From SXXZ01 sp041177965 (GTDB lineage Bacteria; Verrucomicrobiota; Verrucomicrobiia; Limisphaerales; UBA9464), in contig JBEGWF010000162.1 in the NCBI GenBank assembly GCA_041177965.1, forward strand, positions 1-19,351: a stretch of DNA of 19,351 nt, read 5' to 3'. A program made the translations under genes and the position numbers. This document shows, piece by piece, positions 1 to 6,490 of the stretch. Numbering within the stretch: the first letter of the stretch is position 1; every line of letters starts with the position of its first letter. Below the pieces are notes generated by a model. The model saw only the letters and a list, made by a program, of their open reading frames with translations. It did no database searches and was not told where the DNA came from.

Positions 1-2
1 CC

Positions 3-1367
3 ATGAACCCCGTCTCCCTCGTATCCGGCTGCCTGCTGGCGGCCATGACCCTCTCGGCGGCTGCGCCGAAGAAGGTCCTCGTGGTCACCGCCACCAAGGG
101 CTTCCGCCACAGTTCCATCGCCACCGCCGAGAACGTCATCACCACGCTCGGTGAGACCTCCGGGGAGTTCACCGTGGTGGATTACGTGCGGGGCGGCGCC
201 GACGGCAAGGACGACAACGAGGTCCGCGAGAAACTCTCCATGGCCAACCTGGCCAAGGTCGATGCCGTGATCTTCGCCAACACCACCGGTGACCTCGCCA
301 TTCCCGATCGCGAGGGCTTCATCCGCTGGATCGAGAAAGGTCATGCCCTCATCGGCATGCACTCCTGCAGCGACACGTTCCACGGCTTCCCGGCGTTCTA
401 CGGGATGCTGGGCGGATTGTTCCTGACCCACGGCGCGCAGGTGAGCGTGGACATGGCCAACCAGGATCCGTCGCACCCGGCGAACCAGCACCTCGGCGAC
501 ACCTGGACGATGTTCGACGAGATCTACGAGTTCAAAGAGTTCCACCGCAATCGCGTCCACGGCCTGCTGACCCTCGACAAGCATCCGCAGAACCACCTGC
601 CCGGCGATTATCCCGTGGCCTGGTGCAAGGACCTGAAGGGTGGCGGTCGCATGTTCTACACCTCGCTCGGCCATCGCGAGGACGTGTGGACCAGCGCCGC
701 CTACCAGAAGCACATCCTCGGCGGTATCCGGTGGGGATTGGGCTTGGCCAAGGGCAGCGGCGCGGTGACCGACACGGCCAATGTGCTGAGCCCGGCCGAG
801 AAGAAGGCGGGCTTCAAGCTGCTGTTCGACGGCACCTCGATGAAGGGGTGGAAGTACCGCCGCGACGACGGCATGAAGTCGTGGAGCGTGCAGAACGGCA
901 TGCTCTGCAACGTGCTCAAGGTCGATCGCGAGGGCAATTTCACCGAGCACGGCACCGACCTGCTCACCGAGGAGAAGTTCAAGGACTTTGTCATCCGCTA
1001 CGAGTACCAGGTGGCCCCGAAGTCGAACTCCGGGCTCTACCTTCGCGGGCGTCACGAGATCCAGATCCTCGACGACGCGAAGTCGGGCAAGTCCTCGAAC
1101 GGCGGCAATGGCGCCATCTACAATCTCCAGTCGCCCTCGCTTTTCGTGTCCCGCAAGGCCGGGCAGTGGCAGACGGTCGAGGCCCGGATCGTGGGCCAGA
1201 AGATCACGCTGTTGCTCAACGGCGTGAAGGTGCACGACGGGGTGGTTAGCCCCAAGGGCACCGGAGGCCAGCTTGATGACCAGGTCGATCAGCCGGGCCC
1301 GATCCTGCTCCAGGGAGACCACGGAGCCGTGGCGTTCCGGAACCTCCGCATCCGCAAGTTGGATTGA
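3..1367 (+). CDS. Secreted ThuA-like / DUF1080 (3-keto-disaccharide hydrolase) fusion protein
   Basis: The 454-residue product has two recognisable domains behind a short signal peptide (about residues 1-21, ending ...LSAAA). Residues 23-247 are a ThuA-like glutamine-amidotransferase-fold domain: it opens with KKVLVVTATKGFRHSS and carries IGMHSCSDTF and the family's closing segment MFYTSLGHREDVW. Residues 268-454 are DUF1080, a concanavalin-like fold now linked to 3-keto-disaccharide hydrolysis: it starts FKLLFDGTSMKGWK and contains SNSGLYLRGRHEIQILDD and a terminal FRNLRIRKL. Known family members act on oxidised (3-keto) sugars, so a role in periplasmic carbohydrate breakdown is a reasonable inference. 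The fusion is common in Verrucomicrobia and Planctomycetes. Only two bases precede the ATG, so a more upstream start cannot be excluded, but the signal peptide fits this one. It is followed by a 163-bp non-coding gap and is probably not part of the next operon. Confidence 0.9.
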   Translation: MNPVSLVSGCLLAAMTLSAAAPKKVLVVTATKGFRHSSIATAENVITTLGETSGEFTVVDYVRGGADGKDDNEVREKLSMANLAKVDAVIFANTTGDLAIPDREGFIRWIEKGHALIGMHSCSDTFHGFPAFYGMLGGLFLTHGAQVSVDMANQDPSHPANQHLGDTWTMFDEIYEFKEFHRNRVHGLLTLDKHPQNHLPGDYPVAWCKDLKGGGRMFYTSLGHREDVWTSAAYQKHILGGIRWGLGLAKGSGAVTDTANVLSPAEKKAGFKLLFDGTSMKGWKYRRDDGMKSWSVQNGMLCNVLKVDREGNFTEHGTDLLTEEKFKDFVIRYEYQVAPKSNSGLYLRGRHEIQILDDAKSGKSSNGGNGAIYNLQSPSLFVSRKAGQWQTVEARIVGQKITLLLNGVKVHDGVVSPKGTGGQLDDQVDQPGPILLQGDHGAVAFRNLRIRKLD

Positions 1368-1434
1368 TCCCGCTCGGGTCCGGTTCTTCTGCCGTCGATC
1401 CACGTGACGTTTCCGTGTCCCGATCCTGCGGGAT

Positions 1435-1491
1435 TGAAACCGGCGGGCGGTTCCGGAGACCGTTCGTGGCGATGAAACAGGCGGGCCGTTC
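1435..1491 (+). repeat. Imperfect 19-bp direct repeat, 38-bp period
   Basis: The 19-mer TGAAACNGGCGGGCNGTTC occurs at 1435-1453 and again at 1473-1491, with 17 of 19 positions identical and a 38-bp period. It sits 40-95 bp upstream of the ModA-like start codon, where a regulator could bind. It does not match the ModE operator pattern as I know it. Function is unknown; the repeat itself is read directly from the sequence. Confidence 0.45.
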
Positions 1492-1515
1492 ACTCGCGGG
1501 TTGCGCGCTCGGATC

Positions 1516-1521
1516 GGGAGG
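1516..1521 (+). promoter_or_regulatory. Ribosome binding site deciding the ModA-like start
   Basis: GGGAGG ends 9 nt before the ATG at 1531. This favours that ATG over a TTG at 1501 and over a second in-frame ATG at 1540, which lies inside a hairpin stem. Confidence 0.65.
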
Positions 1522-1530
1522 TCGTTCCGG

Positions 1531-3021
1531 ATGAACCCCATGCGATCGGTCGCATGGGGTTCGCTGGCGGCCATCGCCGGTCTGGTGGCCCTGCTGGCGT
1601 GGAATTCATCCCCGCCGGCCCATTCGCCCGTGCGCGAATCCCTCGTGGTCTTTTGCGCGGCCGGCCTGAAGCCCGCCGTCGAGGCTGCGGCCGCGGATTA
1701 TCAGCGGGAGCAGCAGGTGGCCATCCAACTCCAGTACGGAGGGTCGGGCACCCTGCTCAACAACCTGAGGGTCGCCCAGCGGGGCGATCTTTTCATTCCC
1801 GGAGATGCGGGTTTCGTCGACATGGGCCGATCCAACGGGCTCCTGGCCGAGGTGCTGCCGCTGGCGCGGATGAGCGCCGTCATCGCCGTGCCCCGGGGCA
1901 ATCCGAAGGGGATCGCTTCGGTGCGTGACCTGCTCCGTGACGGGGTGCGGTTGAGTCTGGGCAACCCCGATTCGGTCGCCATCGGGACGGTGGCTCGCGC
2001 GGCCCTGGTCCGCAGCGGGGATTGGCCGGCCCTGTCGGCCCGCGCTCTGGTGTTCAAACCCACGGTCAACGACGTGGCCAACGACGTGAAACTGGCCGCC
2101 GTCGATGCGGGCATCGTCTGGGATGCCACCCTCCGCCAATATCCCGAGTTGGAGGCGGTGCGGGTGCCGGAGTTGGCGACGGCGCGCTCCGAGGTGTCGG
2201 TCTGTGTCCTCCGGTCCAGCGCCCGACCCACCGAGGCGCTGCGGTTCGCCCGGTATCTGAGCGCCCGCGACCGGGGCATGCGCCGCTTCCAGGAGGCGGG
2301 CTTCGAGAGCGTGGCCGGGGACGTCTGGAAGCCCCGACCCTCGGTCGTCCTTTACAGCGGGTCGGTCAACCGGTTGGCGGCCGAGCCCACCCTCAGGGAA
2401 TTCGAGCAGCGCGAAGGGGTCGAGATCACCCGGGTGTACAACGGTTGCGGCATCCTCACGGCCCAGATCCGGTCGGGTCAGCGACCGGACGCCTACTTCG
2501 CCTGCGATGTCTCCTTCATGGAGACCGTCCAGAAGGATTTCCGACCGGCGGTGGCCCTGGCTCGGACCCCATTGGTGCTTGCGGTCCGAAAGGGCAACCC
2601 CGCGAAGATCGAGCGGTTGGCCGATCTGGCCCGCCCCTCGCTCAAGGTGGGACTGTGCCACGAGGACCAGAGCGCCTTGGGGGCCTTGAGCGCCCGGTTG
2701 CTCCGCTCGGCCGGACTGTGGGACGCCGTGAAATCCAATCTGGCGGTGCAGGCGCCCACCGGAGACCTGTTGGTGAACCAGTTGCGTTCGGGGGCCCTCG
2801 ATGTGGCGCTGGTCTATGCCGCCAATGCCTCGGCCGTGGCCGACCTCGTCGATCGGGTCCCGCTGTCCGGTCCGGGGACCCTGGCCGTGCAACCGTACGC
2901 CGTCGGACGGGATTCCGACCACGCCCAGTTGATGGGCCGCCTGCTGCGGGCGCTCGAATCGCAGGCCTCCCGCGACCGCTTCCTGGCGGCCGGATTCCAA
3001 ACCGAGGAACCCGCCCCGTGA
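1531..3021 (+). CDS. modA: Duplicated ModA-like ABC transporter substrate-binding protein
   Basis: The 496-residue protein has an N-terminal hydrophobic segment (residues 7-24, signal peptide or anchor) and two tandem ModA/WtpA-type binding domains, about 37-265 and 270-490. A normal ModA has one domain of some 230 residues. Domain 1 shows FCAAGLKPAV, YGGSGTLLNNL and VDAGIVWDA, the positions that in ModA form the oxyanion pocket. Domain 2 shows LYSGSVNR, YNGCGILTAQI with Cys where domain 1 has Ser, and GALDVALVYAANA. The family captures molybdate or tungstate in the periplasm and hands it to ModB. The substitutions (Ala/Gly for the first pocket Ser, Trp for the usual Tyr in domain 1, Cys in domain 2) make the true ligand uncertain. 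It opens the operon, and its stop overlaps the GTG of the permease by 4 nt. A perfect hairpin covers codons 2-11. Confidence 0.85.
   Translation: MNPMRSVAWGSLAAIAGLVALLAWNSSPPAHSPVRESLVVFCAAGLKPAVEAAAADYQREQQVAIQLQYGGSGTLLNNLRVAQRGDLFIPGDAGFVDMGRSNGLLAEVLPLARMSAVIAVPRGNPKGIASVRDLLRDGVRLSLGNPDSVAIGTVARAALVRSGDWPALSARALVFKPTVNDVANDVKLAAVDAGIVWDATLRQYPELEAVRVPELATARSEVSVCVLRSSARPTEALRFARYLSARDRGMRRFQEAGFESVAGDVWKPRPSVVLYSGSVNRLAAEPTLREFEQREGVEITRVYNGCGILTAQIRSGQRPDAYFACDVSFMETVQKDFRPAVALARTPLVLAVRKGNPAKIERLADLARPSLKVGLCHEDQSALGALSARLLRSAGLWDAVKSNLAVQAPTGDLLVNQLRSGALDVALVYAANASAVADLVDRVPLSGPGTLAVQPYAVGRDSDHAQLMGRLLRALESQASRDRFLAAGFQTEEPAP
1534..1561 (+). promoter_or_regulatory. Perfect 12-bp hairpin starting right after the modA-like start codon
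   Basis: AACCCCATGCGA (1534-1545) and TCGCATGGGGTT (1550-1561) are exact reverse complements separated by TCGG. In the mRNA the stem begins at the first base after the ATG at 1531 and buries the alternative ATG at 1540. Such a stem could hinder ribosome loading or, as DNA, be a palindromic operator. There is no T-run, so it is not an intrinsic terminator. Confidence 0.6.
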
Positions 3022-3878
3022 CTTCGCCGTCCCAGGTTCCCGTGGTCTCTCCCGACGTCCGGTTCTCCCCCGGTTCCGACCGGCGTTTCCTCGCGGCCTT
3101 GATCGTGCTCGGCGGCAGCTACGGCGTGCTGCTCCTCGCGATGGTCGCCGCCGACCTTTTCTACACCACGCCGGGTCATCTGTGGCACGCGCTGGGTTCG
3201 CCGGAGATCCGGTATGCCATCCGACTCAGCCTCCTGAGTTGCACCCTGACCACGCTGCTCTCGCTGTGGGTGGCCGTGCCGATCGGCTACCTCATGGCCC
3301 GCTTCGATTTCCCGGGTCGCTCGCTGCTCGATGCCCTGCTGGACATCCCCATCGTGCTGCCGCCATTGGTGATCGGCCTGAGCCTGCTGATCCTCTTCCA
3401 GACGCCTCCATTGCGGGCCTTGGAGAAGGTCTTTCCGGTGACCTATGCGGTGCCCTCGGTGATCCTGGCCCAGTTCATGGTGGCCTGCGCCTTCGCCGTC
3501 CGGACCCTGCGGACCACCTTCGCCCAGATCCCTCCGCGCCAGGAACAGGTGGCCCTGACCCTGGGCTGCAACCGGGCGCAGGCCTTCTGGCGCGTGGTGT
3601 TGCCGGCGGCCCGTCCGGGGATCCTCACGGCGGCCACCCTGGCCTGGGCGCGGGCTCTCGGAGAATTCGGGCCCATCCTCGTGTTCTCCGGGGCCACGCG
3701 CATGAAGACCGAGGTGTTGCCCACGACGGTGTTCCTGGAGTTGTCGGTGGGGCGTCTCGAGGCGGCGGTGGCGGTCTCGCTGCTCATGATGGCGTCGGCG
3801 GTGGTCGCCTTGATCCTGTTGCGCACCTGGGGTGGGCCGGGGTCCCGGGGGCGGGAAGGGGGACTGCGACTCGGATGA
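3018..3878 (+). CDS. modB: Molybdate/tungstate-type ABC transporter permease (ModB-like)
   Basis: The 286-residue inner-membrane protein has the usual ModB features: about six hydrophobic segments (roughly residues 26-46, 67-93, 108-128, 143-163, 203-225 and 245-267). It has an EAA coupling loop near 176-202 (EQVALTLGC...WRVVLPAARPGI), where the ATPase docks, and a terminal ARALGEFGPIL segment typical of the family. The GTG start is chosen because it overlaps the upstream stop as GTGA and has GAGG 10 nt upstream. The in-frame sequence extends far upstream but only as a shadow of modA. Its stop overlaps the ModC start by 4 nt, so binding protein, permease and ATPase form one import complex. 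The specific oxyanion cannot be deduced from the permease. Confidence 0.9.
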   Translation: MTSPSQVPVVSPDVRFSPGSDRRFLAALIVLGGSYGVLLLAMVAADLFYTTPGHLWHALGSPEIRYAIRLSLLSCTLTTLLSLWVAVPIGYLMARFDFPGRSLLDALLDIPIVLPPLVIGLSLLILFQTPPLRALEKVFPVTYAVPSVILAQFMVACAFAVRTLRTTFAQIPPRQEQVALTLGCNRAQAFWRVVLPAARPGILTAATLAWARALGEFGPILVFSGATRMKTEVLPTTVFLELSVGRLEAAVAVSLLMMASAVVALILLRTWGGPGSRGREGGLRLG

Positions 3879-4510
3879 TCTCCCTGCGACAGGTGACCGT
3901 GCAGGCCGGTGGGTTCCATCTCCGCGAGGTCTCGCTGGAGATCCCCACCGGCAGCCATACCGCCCTGATGGGGCGGACCGGTTCGGGCAAGACGACCCTG
4001 CTCGAGGGCATCTGCGGCCTGCGCCCGGTGCTGTCCGGGTCGGTCTGGATCGGCGGTCGGGACGTCACCGCGCTGCCCCCGGGCGAACGGGGCATCGGCT
4101 TCGTGCCGCAGGATGGGGCCCTCTTCGATCCGTTGACCGTGCGCCAACACCTGGAATTCGCGCTGGAGTTGCGGGGGTGGAGTGCGGATCGGCGCGCCCG
4201 TCGTTCCGATGAATTGGCCGGCTGGTTGGGCCTGACGCCGCTCCTTGATCGGTGGCCGGCCGGGTTGAGCGGCGGCGAGCGCCAGCGGGTGGCCCTCGGT
4301 CGGGCATTGGCCTTCCATCCCCGGGTGCTCTGCCTGGACGAGCCGCTGTCGGCCCTCGATGACCAGACGCGGGGTGAGATGGTGGCGCTGCTGAAGGAGA
4401 TCCGGAGCCGCACGGGCATCACCCTCCTGCACATCACGCACAACCGGTCCGAGGCCGAGTGCCTCGCCGATCGGATCCTCCAATTGCGCGAGGGACGCCT
4501 CGAATCCTGA
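3875..4510 (+). CDS. modC: ABC importer ATP-binding protein, ModC-like but without TOBE domain
   Basis: The 211-residue nucleotide-binding domain has every motif needed for ATP hydrolysis: Walker A GRTGSGKTT (33-41), Q-loop Q79, signature LSGGE (131-135), Walker B VLCLDEP (151-157) and switch His189. Standard ModC is about 350 residues and ends in a TOBE/Mop domain that binds molybdate and regulates the transporter. Here the protein stops right after the ATPase domain, as in TupC-like tungstate ATPases. It therefore lacks the usual substrate trans-inhibition module. It overlaps ModB by ATGA and is followed after 4 nt by the ThiF-like gene. ModC is the best label by context, not by substrate evidence. 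Confidence 0.88.
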   Translation: MISLRQVTVQAGGFHLREVSLEIPTGSHTALMGRTGSGKTTLLEGICGLRPVLSGSVWIGGRDVTALPPGERGIGFVPQDGALFDPLTVRQHLEFALELRGWSADRRARRSDELAGWLGLTPLLDRWPAGLSGGERQRVALGRALAFHPRVLCLDEPLSALDDQTRGEMVALLKEIRSRTGITLLHITHNRSEAECLADRILQLREGRLES

Positions 4511-4514
4511 GCCC

Positions 4515-5294
4515 ATGAACGCATCCCCCTCAGCGCCCGAGTTGACCGAAGACGAGATCGAGGCCTATGGCTGGCAGATCCCGGTCGGCGGCTTCGGCGA
4601 GGCGGCCCAACGCCGTCTCAAGGGGGCTTCGGTGCTGGTGTCGCGGGTCGGCGGGCTCGGGGGCATGGTGGCCTTCCAACTGGCTGCCGCCGGGGTCGGG
4701 CGTTTGGTCCTGGCCCACGGGGGCAACCTCCGGTCCGACGATCTCAATCGCCAATTGCTGATGACCCACGACCACATCGGCAAACCGCGCATCGAGAGCG
4801 CCGTGGCGCGCCTGAAGGCCTTGAATCCCCGCGTGGAGATCGTGGCCGAACCGTCCAACGTCTCGGAAGCCAATGTCGCACGACTGGTGGGCCTGGCCGA
4901 TGTCGTGGTCGACTGCGCTCCGCTGTTCGAGGAACGTTACCTCATGAACCGGGAGGCGATGCGTCAGGGCAGGCCGATGGTCGAGGCGGCCGTCTACGAT
5001 CTCGAATTCCATCTGACGACCTTCCTGCCGGGGGTGACCGGATGCCTGCGATGCCTCTACCCGCAACCCAGTCAGACCTGGACCCGCAGGTTCCCCGTGC
5101 TGGGGGCGGTCTCTGGCACGGCCGGGGGGATGGCGGCCCTCGAGGCGATCAAGGTGATCACCGGAGTGGCGCCCACGCTGGCCGGGCGGTTGATGACCCT
5201 GGATCTGCGGACCTGGCGGATGGCCCGCCTGCGCACCCGCCGCGTCCCCGAATGCCCCGACTGTGCCCGATGCACCGGAGGAGCCCGATCATGA
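4515..5294 (+). CDS. ThiF/MoeB/HesA-family E1-like protein, atypical
   Basis: The 259-residue cytosolic protein has the E1 fold used by MoeB and ThiF to adenylate the C-terminus of small sulfur carriers. Visible are the nucleotide loop VGGLGG (45-50), DDLNRQLL (75-82) with the conserved Arg79, GKPR (89-92) with Lys90, and RFPVLGAVSGTAGGMAALEAI close to the MoeB dimer/ATP region. Two zinc Cys pairs, CLRC (177-180) and CPDC (247-250), are present. The usual D-x-T-D-N motif reads DCAPLF (133-138): the second Asp, needed for adenylation in MoeB, is replaced. A further Cys253 precedes GG near the C-terminus (CTGGARS). No MoaD/ThiS-like carrier is encoded nearby. It may serve the molybdenum cofactor, a different conjugation, or nucleotide sensing. 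It overlaps the next gene by ATGA. Confidence 0.82.
   Translation: MNASPSAPELTEDEIEAYGWQIPVGGFGEAAQRRLKGASVLVSRVGGLGGMVAFQLAAAGVGRLVLAHGGNLRSDDLNRQLLMTHDHIGKPRIESAVARLKALNPRVEIVAEPSNVSEANVARLVGLADVVVDCAPLFEERYLMNREAMRQGRPMVEAAVYDLEFHLTTFLPGVTGCLRCLYPQPSQTWTRRFPVLGAVSGTAGGMAALEAIKVITGVAPTLAGRLMTLDLRTWRMARLRTRRVPECPDCARCTGGARS
5277..5283 (+). promoter_or_regulatory. Strong internal ribosome binding site
   Basis: GGAGGAG ends 7 nt before the ATG at 5291 and fixes that start. It is the best Shine-Dalgarno match in the operon. Several neighbouring genes show almost none and probably depend on termination-reinitiation at their 4-nt overlaps. Confidence 0.65.
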
Positions 5295-6490
5295 GCCGCC
5301 TTCAAGGTCTCAGCCGAATTCACCGCTGGAAGGGTTGGCTGCCGATCCTGATGGCTCCCCTGTGGGTCCTGTCGGTATGGGCCTGTCGCTATTCGGTTCG
5401 CGACACGGGCTTTGTGGATCTGGGGCTCGAATCCTATCGCCTGCGATGGGTCTCGGAACCGGGGAGCATGGAGGTTTCGCCGGGCCTTCGATCGAGGGCC
5501 GTCGCGGTGTTGCGCGAATCCAACCTGGTCTGGGATGAAGAACCGTCGGGCGAAGGGTTTCCGCGCACCCCCGGGCTGTACCTCCGCGAGATCGGCGGAC
5601 GGGTGCTGACTCTGGCGCTGACGAACCGGCCCGATGAGGCCGCGATGGTGCGGGCCATCGAAGCGGCGGCCGTGTCGCCGTTGCGGGAACGGGTGTACCG
5701 GGAAGGCCTCCGGGCCTATGCGTTGGTGATGCTCTTCGAGGGCTCGGATGCGGCGGTCAATGCGCGGGTGCGGCAGGATGCCGAGGCGGCGATCGCGGCC
5801 ACCGCCCGGCTGCTGTCCACCATGCCCAAGCCGGTCGAGACCCCGCCGCAATTGATCTCCGTGTCCCAGAAGGAGCAATCGCTCGAGCGGGTCCTGGTCT
5901 GGGGATTGGGGCTGGACCCCGATCCGACCGAGTCGCCGCGGGTGGCCCTGGTCTATGGGCGTGGCCGTCGGTTGGGGGCTCCCCTCGAAGGCCCGCTCAT
6001 CACGCAGACCGCCTTGCGCGACCGGTTGCTGCTCATCGGTCAGGACTGCGAATGCGATCTCGATCGGGCCTGGCTGCGGGGACCCCTGCTGCCCGGGCGG
6101 TGGGGAAGGGAGTTGCAGCAGGCCGCCCTCGGCGCGTTGGGATTCGACCCCGGCAACCCCATGGTCCGCGCCGAGATCAGCCGGATCGTGGAGCGCGGGC
6201 CGCAGAATCCGGGACGTCGTCGCCCGCCGTCCTCGGGCACCTCGTTGGGCTATTCCGAGGAGTCCGTGGAGGCGATTCCCGACCCTGAGCCGGATGCCCC
6301 ATCCCCGGACGAAGTTCCCAGTGCGGCCACCGTTCCCGCCGCGGTCCCCGCCGCCGCCAGCGCGGCCACGTCTTCGGGCGAAGCTCGTGAGACAGGCCGC
6401 GGCCACGGAGGCTGGTGGGTGCTGGCGGGAGGGTTCGCGGTGTTGATCGCCGCGGGTTGCGCCCTGGGGTTCCGAGCGTCACGACGATGA
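5291..6490 (+). CDS. Unrecognised envelope protein with two terminal membrane anchors and a CEC motif
   Basis: I do not recognise a named family in this 399-residue protein. It has a hydrophobic N-terminal segment (about 15-32, ending VWACRYSVRDTGFVDLG), a soluble region (about 35-310) and a Pro/Ala/Ser/Glu-rich flexible linker (about 311-372). A single C-terminal membrane helix (about 374-394) is followed by a basic tail. Cys32 lies in a lipobox-like VWAC, but Trp at -2 makes lipidation doubtful. A CxC pair, DCECDLD (252-258), stands in the conserved-looking stretch LLLIGQDCECDLDRAWLRG and could bind metal or cycle as a dithiol. Its place between the E1-like gene and the FtsX/LolD pair, with ATGA overlaps on both sides, suggests it is the periplasmic or membrane partner of that ABC system. 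This is inference from context. Confidence 0.8.
   Translation: MSRLQGLSRIHRWKGWLPILMAPLWVLSVWACRYSVRDTGFVDLGLESYRLRWVSEPGSMEVSPGLRSRAVAVLRESNLVWDEEPSGEGFPRTPGLYLREIGGRVLTLALTNRPDEAAMVRAIEAAAVSPLRERVYREGLRAYALVMLFEGSDAAVNARVRQDAEAAIAATARLLSTMPKPVETPPQLISVSQKEQSLERVLVWGLGLDPDPTESPRVALVYGRGRRLGAPLEGPLITQTALRDRLLLIGQDCECDLDRAWLRGPLLPGRWGRELQQAALGALGFDPGNPMVRAEISRIVERGPQNPGRRRPPSSGTSLGYSEESVEAIPDPEPDAPSPDEVPSAATVPAAVPAAASAATSSGEARETGRGHGGWWVLAGGFAVLIAAGCALGFRASRR

Larger units (their letters stand above)
1368..1530. other. Intergenic leader before the nine-gene operon
   Basis: This 163-bp stretch separates the ThuA/DUF1080 gene from the ModA-like gene and must hold the operon promoter if the operon starts here. 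No convincing TATAAT-like box is visible. A TTGAAA hexamer lies at 1434-1439 but has no good partner 17 bp downstream. The notable content is the imperfect direct repeat at 1435-1491 and the ribosome binding site at 1516-1521, listed separately. A strong terminator for the upstream gene is not evident; only short stems with no T-run occur. Confidence 0.5.

Noticed and set aside
1431..1440. GGATTGAAAC resembling the 3' end of many CRISPR repeats
   Set aside because: It occurs singly, with only a weak degenerate second copy 38 bp away and no array or cas gene; chance or a regulatory repeat is likelier.
1368..1530. Possible Moco riboswitch or ModE operator upstream of the ModA-like gene
   Set aside because: I cannot see the conserved core of the Moco RNA motif nor the TATATA-type ModE half-sites; the leader only offers the direct repeat and hairpin.
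1606..3000. 464-codon open frame on the minus strand opposite modA-like gene
   Set aside because: Long antisense frames are expected in GC-rich coding DNA; the product is low-complexity and lacks domains, whereas the plus strand is clearly ModA. The same applies to minus-strand frames at 5072-6406, 8209-9732 and 9690-11066.
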